Assembly (NCBI GenBank): GCA_033763435.1
Contig: JANRKN010000132.1
Span: forward strand, 1 to 19,551
Origin: JANRKN01 sp033763435
Lineage (GTDB): Bacteria; Planctomycetota; Phycisphaerae; Phycisphaerales; UBA1924
DNA length: 19,551 bases
Direction of reading: 5' to 3'
The translations under genes and the position numbers were made by a program. Below the pieces are notes generated by a model. It worked only from the letters and a program-made list of their open reading frames with translations, did not search any database and was not told where the DNA came from. Of this stretch, positions 15,483 to 19,551 are shown one piece after another. The stretch's first letter is position 1. The number at the start of each line of letters is the position of its first letter.

Positions 15483-17632
15483 TCGTCCCACCGGCGGACT
15501 TCGGGCTTGAGGCCCTTGGGCAGCGCCTCGAGAAACGCGCGGCCGTAGCCGGTGGTGACGACGCGCGGGTCGAGGATCACCACGCGCCCCGAGTCGCTCG
15601 CCGAGCGGATCAGGCGCCCGAAGCCCTGCTTGAAGCGGATGATCGCGCGCGGGAGCGCGTCGTCGCGGAAGGGCTCGCCACCGGTGGATTTGATGCGCTC
15701 GCCGCGGGCCTCGGTGAGCGGGCGCGTGGGGGGCTCGAAGGGCAGGCGCGTGATGATGACGTTGCGGAGCGAATCGCCCCGGACGTCGACGCCCTCCCAG
15801 AACGACGCGGCGCCCAGCAGGAGCCCCCGGTCGGCGGCGCGGAACTTCTCGAGCAAGAGCCCGCGCGGGCCGTCGCGCCCCTGGACAAACAGCTCGATGA
15901 GCTGGCGTGAGGCGGGGCCATCGAGCTTGCGCGCGACGGAGGCGAGCGTCGCGAGCGAGGTGAAGAGCGCGAAGGTACCGCCCGCGGTTTCGAGCGCGTG
16001 CTCAAGGATGCGCTGGGCGAGCACGTCGGTGTAGCTGAGCGGCGGTTCGGCGGGCGCGTCGCTGCCCGAGGAGTCGCTGTCCAGCAGGTCAAACTCGGTG
16101 CCCCGGCGCACGGGCTTGGGCGCGCGCGCGGTGCGCGGGTCGGGCAGGCGCAGGTCGACGATCACGCGGCACTGGCGCGGATAGTCGAACGGACTGCCGA
16201 GCGCGAGGGTCTCCGCGCCGTCGCACCCAAGCCTCGCCGCGGCGTGTTTGAAACCCTCTTCGCCCGCGCGGGTGGTCAGCGTCGCGCTCGTGAGGATCGT
16301 GCTGCACTCGCGCGCGAAGAGATGGTCGCGCAGCAGGGGCGCAACATCCACGGGCGCGCACGCCAGGCGCACGCGGCGGTAGGACGGGCGCGCATCCTCG
16401 TCGCTCGCGCCCCCCGCGGTTTCGGCCCAGTAGACGCACCCGGGCTGCGACTGTTCGACGAGCAGCTTCGCCGCGAGGGCCAGGTCGTCGGCGCGCTCGG
16501 CGTAGGCGTTGAGCTCGAACTTGTCGGCCTCGATCTTCGCGTCTTCCTTCATGCCGCGGAGTCGCAGCGCGAGCTGCGTGAGAATCGGCGTGAGCGTGTT
16601 GGGAAAAGCGTCGGGCTCGCGCAGGCGGCGTGTGCCCTCTTCGTCCGAGCGCGCGAGGAGTGTGCGGGCGCTCTCGAAGAACGTCGCGCACTCGCGCTGG
16701 GCGTCGATGGTGAGGCGGATGGCGCGGTCGACCTGCTCGGGGCCCGAGGTGAGGGCGAGCTGGGGGAGATAGCCCTTGTTGGTGCGCGCGTGGTAGAGCG
16801 TGCCGAGCAGGTGCTGCACGCCGCCCTCGGAGAGCGAGACGCCGAAGTGGTCGCTCGCGACGTCCTCGACGTTGTGCGCCTCGTCGAGCACGACGTGGTG
16901 ATAGTCGGGCAGGAAGCCGACCTCGCGGGTGCGCAGCGCGAGATCCGAGAAGAACAGCGCGTGGTTGCAGACGAGCAGGTTGCCCTTCTCCATCTCGCGC
17001 CGGGCGGTCTGGTAGAAGCACTCGTTGTAGTTCGGGCACTTGCGGCCCATGCAGTTGCCCGAGTCGGACTGCACCTTGTCCCACACGCCCGGACGCTCGA
17101 GCTGGGGGAGCGAGGCGAGCGTGCCGTCGGTCGTGCCGTAGGCCCAGTCTTCGATCACGTGCAGCGTGCGCTTGGCGGCGGCGTCGGTGAAGAGGCGGTC
17201 CTGGCGCTGCGAGGCCAGGCGCAGCCGACGGATGGACACGTAGTTGCCGCGGCCCTTGACGAGCACGGGGTTGAGCATCCGCCGCCCCATGATGTTGGCC
17301 TGGTCGGGGTCGGTGGGGATGATGCCGGCCTGCTCGAGCGCCGCGCGCAGCAGCGGGATGTCTTTCCTGACGAGCTGTTCCTGCAGGCTGATGGTGTGCG
17401 TGCTGACGACGACCGTTTGGCCGTGGAGGCACGCGCGGAGGATCGCGGGGATGAGGTACGCGAAGCTCTTGCCGACGCCCGTGCCCGCCTCGACGAGCAG
17501 GTGGGTCGAGGCGTTCATCGCGCGCGCGACGGCCTCGGCCATGCTGAGCTGCTCGGGCCTGGGCTCATAGCCCGGCCCCAGCGCGCGGGCGATCGCGCCC
17601 CCCGGGCCCAGCAGCGACGCGATGGAGATCAC
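15476..17632 (-). CDS. dinG: DinG/XPD-like superfamily 2 ATP-dependent DNA helicase
   Basis: This 718-residue helicase has the length of E. coli DinG. Motifs seen are PRPEQ (24-28), Walker A in EAGTGVGKS (48-56), motif Ia (STHTISLQEQL), DEAH at 250-253, the SFWEGVDVRGDSL segment of the second helicase domain, and motif VI QGFGRLIR (669-676). In the iron-sulfur region Cys194, Cys199 and Cys205 keep the C-x4-C-x5-C spacing of the family, but the first expected Cys, after KGRGNY, is Ser133. Family members unwind 5'-to-3', acting on R-loops, D-loops and stalled replication sites. There is no N-terminal exonuclease domain. The start is GTG at 17632, one base after the rsmG stop; the conserved PRPEQ motif close behind makes a later start unlikely. 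YoaA-type function is an alternative within the same family. Confidence 0.92.
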   Translation of the reverse strand: MISIASLLGPGGAIARALGPGYEPRPEQLSMAEAVARAMNASTHLLVEAGTGVGKSFAYLIPAILRACLHGQTVVVSTHTISLQEQLVRKDIPLLRAALEQAGIIPTDPDQANIMGRRMLNPVLVKGRGNYVSIRRLRLASQRQDRLFTDAAAKRTLHVIEDWAYGTTDGTLASLPQLERPGVWDKVQSDSGNCMGRKCPNYNECFYQTARREMEKGNLLVCNHALFFSDLALRTREVGFLPDYHHVVLDEAHNVEDVASDHFGVSLSEGGVQHLLGTLYHARTNKGYLPQLALTSGPEQVDRAIRLTIDAQRECATFFESARTLLARSDEEGTRRLREPDAFPNTLTPILTQLALRLRGMKEDAKIEADKFELNAYAERADDLALAAKLLVEQSQPGCVYWAETAGGASDEDARPSYRRVRLACAPVDVAPLLRDHLFARECSTILTSATLTTRAGEEGFKHAAARLGCDGAETLALGSPFDYPRQCRVIVDLRLPDPRTARAPKPVRRGTEFDLLDSDSSGSDAPAEPPLSYTDVLAQRILEHALETAGGTFALFTSLATLASVARKLDGPASRQLIELFVQGRDGPRGLLLEKFRAADRGLLLGAASFWEGVDVRGDSLRNVIITRLPFEPPTRPLTEARGERIKSTGGEPFRDDALPRAIIRFKQGFGRLIRSASDSGRVVILDPRVVTTGYGRAFLEALPKGLKPEVRRWDDE

Positions 17633-17633
17633 G

Positions 17634-18548
17634 TCACTCAGCGCCTTGCTCCTCGCTGCCGCGGGCCTTGCTCACGCCCAGGGGCGCGCGCTTGGGCTCG
17701 CCGTCGGCGCGCGGATACGTGCGGGGCGTCGCGGAGGTTTTTTCCAGCGCGATGATGCGCCCGGTCGGCGTCGTCAGCGTCGAGGCGTGCACGGCCTTGA
17801 GCAGGTGCAGCGCGCCCGCGGCATCAGCGAGCTCCTGCTCCGCGCGCTCGCCCTTGATCAGCAGAACCCGCCCGCCGATCTTCGCGAAGGGCACCGTCAG
17901 CTCCGCGAGCACGGGCAGCGGTCCGACGGCGCGGGCGATGACGGCGTCGAAGGCTTCGCGCGTGCCGCCCTCGCGCGAGGTGGTCGCGCCGCGGGAGACT
18001 TTCTCGCCCCGGAACTGGCCCGCCTGCTCGGCGCGCTTCTGGAGGACTTCGACGTTCGAGAGTTCCAGCGCCGCCGCGGCCTGACGGAGAAACTCGGCCT
18101 TCTTGCCGGTCGCTTCGAGCAGCGTGAAGCGCAGCTGCGGGAGCGTGATCGCCAGCGGCAGGCCGGGCAGCCCGCCCCCGGAGCCGACGTCAATCACGCG
18201 CGCGTGCGCGGGCAGGTCGGCGAGCGCGGGGATGAGCGTGAGCGAGTCGAGGATGTGCCGGGTCCAGGCCTCGCGCTCGTCGCGGATCGCCGTGAGGTTG
18301 ATCGTGGTGTTGGTGCGCAGCAGCAGCGCGAGGTACTTCCCGAGCTTGGGCACGTCGGCCTCGTCGAACTCGATGCCCAGCTCCGCGGCGGCGGTGAGAA
18401 ACTCGCCCGGCGGGGTCAGGGGCGCGAGTGCGTGGTCGAGCGCGAGCGCGGGCGCCGACCAGGGCGCGGGCGGCGCGGGCTTGGCGGGCTGGGTGCCCGG
18501 GGCGCGGCGTGGTGGAAGCTTGCGTTTGCGCGGGCGGTTAGTCGTCAT
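17634..18548 (-). CDS. rsmG: 16S rRNA (guanine527-N7)-methyltransferase RsmG
   Basis: RsmG (GidB) methylates G527 of 16S rRNA using S-adenosylmethionine; its loss gives low-level streptomycin resistance in several bacteria. Counting 304 residues from the ATG at 18548, I see NLT at 84-86, the RHILDSL stretch (97-103), the SAM-binding motif VIDVGSGGGLPGLPLA (118-133), the acidic strand end LLEATGKK (143-150), ARAV (205-208), LIKG (230-233), and the C-terminal YPR with the Pro-rich PKRAPLG (278-291). E. coli RsmG has about 207 residues. This one is longer through a basic, Pro-rich N-terminus (1-47), an insertion at about 180-199 and a hydrophilic tail. The ATG overlaps the end of the RodA-family gene by 11 bases. 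An in-frame TTG at 18566 would add six residues but is a weaker start. The helicase gene follows after one base. Confidence 0.95.
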   Translation of the reverse strand: MTTNRPRKRKLPPRRAPGTQPAKPAPPAPWSAPALALDHALAPLTPPGEFLTAAAELGIEFDEADVPKLGKYLALLLRTNTTINLTAIRDEREAWTRHILDSLTLIPALADLPAHARVIDVGSGGGLPGLPLAITLPQLRFTLLEATGKKAEFLRQAAAALELSNVEVLQKRAEQAGQFRGEKVSRGATTSREGGTREAFDAVIARAVGPLPVLAELTVPFAKIGGRVLLIKGERAEQELADAAGALHLLKAVHASTLTTPTGRIIALEKTSATPRTYPRADGEPKRAPLGVSKARGSEEQGAE

Positions 18549-19551
18549 CTCCGCCAGCGTATTCAAACGAAGGCCGGCCCGGAGCCCGGGGGCGGCGGAG
18601 GCCCACGTTGAGGATCAGGCCCGTCATGACCCACATCGTGAGCAGCGAGGACCCGCCGTAGGAAACGAATGGCAGCGTGACGCCGACGATCGGGAGCAGG
18701 CCCAGGTTCATGCCCACGTTGACGATGAGGTGCCCGACGAGGAAGCCGCTGGCGCCGACGCAGATGAGGCGGGCGAAGGGGTCCTTGGCGGCGGCGGCGG
18801 TCGCGAGCGCGCCGACGATCCACGTCAGGGAGAGGCCGATGACCGCCAGGCCCCCCATCATGCCCCAGCGGTTGACGACAACGGAGAAGACCATGTCGTT
18901 GTGCCGCTCGGGGAGGCGGTTGTAGTGGATGAGCGCGCGGCTGAGGTCCTCGCCCGCGCCGGTGAGCCCGCCCGCGCCGATGAGCCGCTGCGCGGTCACG
19001 GGCTGCATATTCACGTCTTCGTCGGCGGTGCGGTCGCCCTGGATCTGCTTGACGAGGCCGACGATGCGGGCCTTCTGGTGGGGCATGAGGAACGGGTAGG
19101 TCGCGGGCGCCGCGAGGAGCGCCGCGGCGAGCACGGCAAAGAGGTGACGCTTCTTCGCGCCCGCGGCGAGGAAGATCGCGAGCAGCGGGGGGATGAACAG
19201 CATCGCCTGCCCGAGGTCGGGCTGGAGCATGATGAGCGCGATGGGCGCGATGCTCAGCGCGCCGATGAGGACCAGGCCGCGGAACGTGCGGTGCTCCTCG
19301 CGGAAGCGCATGTACCAGGCGAGCACGAGCACGAAGACGATCTTCGCGGGCTCGGAGGGCTGAAGATCGACGGGCCCGAGGCTGATCCACGCGCGCGCGC
19401 CGTTGCGGGGCGTGACGATCCAGTCGGGCACGCCCGGCACAAGCAGCACGCCCAGCAGCAGGATGTTCAGCGCGGCGAGGATCCACGACGCGTAGCCGAG
19501 GAGCTTGTACTTGGGCAGCGCAATCAACAGCGCGGCGCCGATGCCGATGAA
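18538..19551 (-). CDS. rodA: RodA/FtsW/SpoVE-family peptidoglycan glycosyltransferase (5' partial)
   Basis: This SEDS-family integral membrane protein polymerises lipid II into glycan strands together with a class B penicillin-binding protein. 337 residues are visible and the frame is open to the right edge, so a TTG at 19527 is not the true start. Family markers include RGARAWISLG followed by QPSEPAK, MLQPDLGQAM, GAGGLTGAGEDL, LPERHNDMVF (the Asp with codon 18895-18897 matches the proposed catalytic Asp of RodA/FtsW), and GVTLPFVSYGGSSLL near the C-terminus. The usual EE-x-G after the catalytic loop reads Asn-Arg-Trp-Gly. The motifs resemble RodA somewhat more than FtsW, but I cannot separate the two firmly without a tree. 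Its stop overlaps the rsmG start, which makes it the visible head of a minus-strand operon. Confidence 0.9.
   Translation of the reverse strand, partial: FIGIGAALLIALPKYKLLGYASWILAALNILLLGVLLVPGVPDWIVTPRNGARAWISLGPVDLQPSEPAKIVFVLVLAWYMRFREEHRTFRGLVLIGALSIAPIALIMLQPDLGQAMLFIPPLLAIFLAAGAKKRHLFAVLAAALLAAPATYPFLMPHQKARIVGLVKQIQGDRTADEDVNMQPVTAQRLIGAGGLTGAGEDLSRALIHYNRLPERHNDMVFSVVVNRWGMMGGLAVIGLSLTWIVGALATAAAAKDPFARLICVGASGFLVGHLIVNVGMNLGLLPIVGVTLPFVSYGGSSLLTMWVMTGLILNVGLRRPRAPGRPSFEYAGGDDD

Noticed and set aside
15998..17755. A 585-codon plus-strand open frame opposite the helicase
   Set aside because: No domain is recognisable, while the minus strand has complete helicase motifs; explained by strong third-position GC bias.
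18549..18566. TTG at 18566 as the rsmG start
   Set aside because: A weaker start codon without a visible ribosome binding site; the ATG at 18548 overlaps the upstream stop by 11 bases, as expected for coupled genes.
19525..19527. TTG at 19527 as the true start of the RodA-family gene
   Set aside because: The frame continues to the window edge with further hydrophobic residues of a membrane segment, so the gene is simply cut.

Overview
The window is very GC-rich, with third codon positions nearly always G or C. That is why long spurious open frames lie opposite almost every real gene. Twelve protein-coding genes cover nearly all of it. I see no RNA genes, insertion sequences, CRISPR arrays or phage genes. 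The gene content suggests a member of the Planctomycetota, most plausibly the Phycisphaerae: a MoxR/DUF58/BatA cluster tied to an ABC exporter, VWA proteins with a nested glutamine-amidotransferase-like fold, and an ABC ATPase of the SRGMQQR/PASGLDPRARIE type. This assignment is inference from gene families; there is no taxonomic marker such as 16S rRNA.

Layout. (1) 1-1008: the C-terminal part of an iron/thiamine-type ABC permease, cut by the left edge. (2) 1009-1151: the only sizeable non-coding gap, probably holding the promoter of the next operon. (3) 1152-15468: eight tightly packed plus-strand genes: NHL-repeat lipoprotein, large VWA/GATase-like membrane protein, MoxR AAA+ ATPase, DUF58 protein, BatA-type VWA protein, membrane-anchored GATase-like protein, ABC ATPase, and a double ABC-2 permease. 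Three junctions are ATGA overlaps and the others are 3 to 58 nt, so it reads as one operon. (4) 15476-19551, minus strand and convergent: a RodA/FtsW-family gene (cut by the right edge), rsmG, and a DinG-like helicase, also closely packed.

How the large operon may work (inference). MoxR ATPases usually act with VWA proteins as metal-dependent assembly or remodelling machines. Here the MoxR and DUF58 proteins have no membrane segments and should be cytosolic. The positive-inside rule places the VWA and GATase-like domains of the two large membrane proteins in the periplasm. The ABC-2 transporter has one ATPase and one polypeptide carrying both permease halves. It is translationally coupled to a secreted, membrane-anchored GATase-like protein, which recalls the auxiliary subunit next to gliding-type ABC transporters. 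Together the genes look like an envelope-spanning complex that couples cytosolic ATPases to periplasmic sensing or assembly modules. Its substrate cannot be read from the sequence.

The points most worth a second look are the nested, metal-site-degenerate VWA domain in the 1013-residue protein, the predicted split of this machine across the membrane, three independent in-frame short tandem repeats in three genes of the same operon, the internally duplicated permease, a DinG-type helicase with only three of the four usual iron-sulfur cysteines, and a RodA-family protein with the usual Glu-Glu replaced by Asn-Arg.
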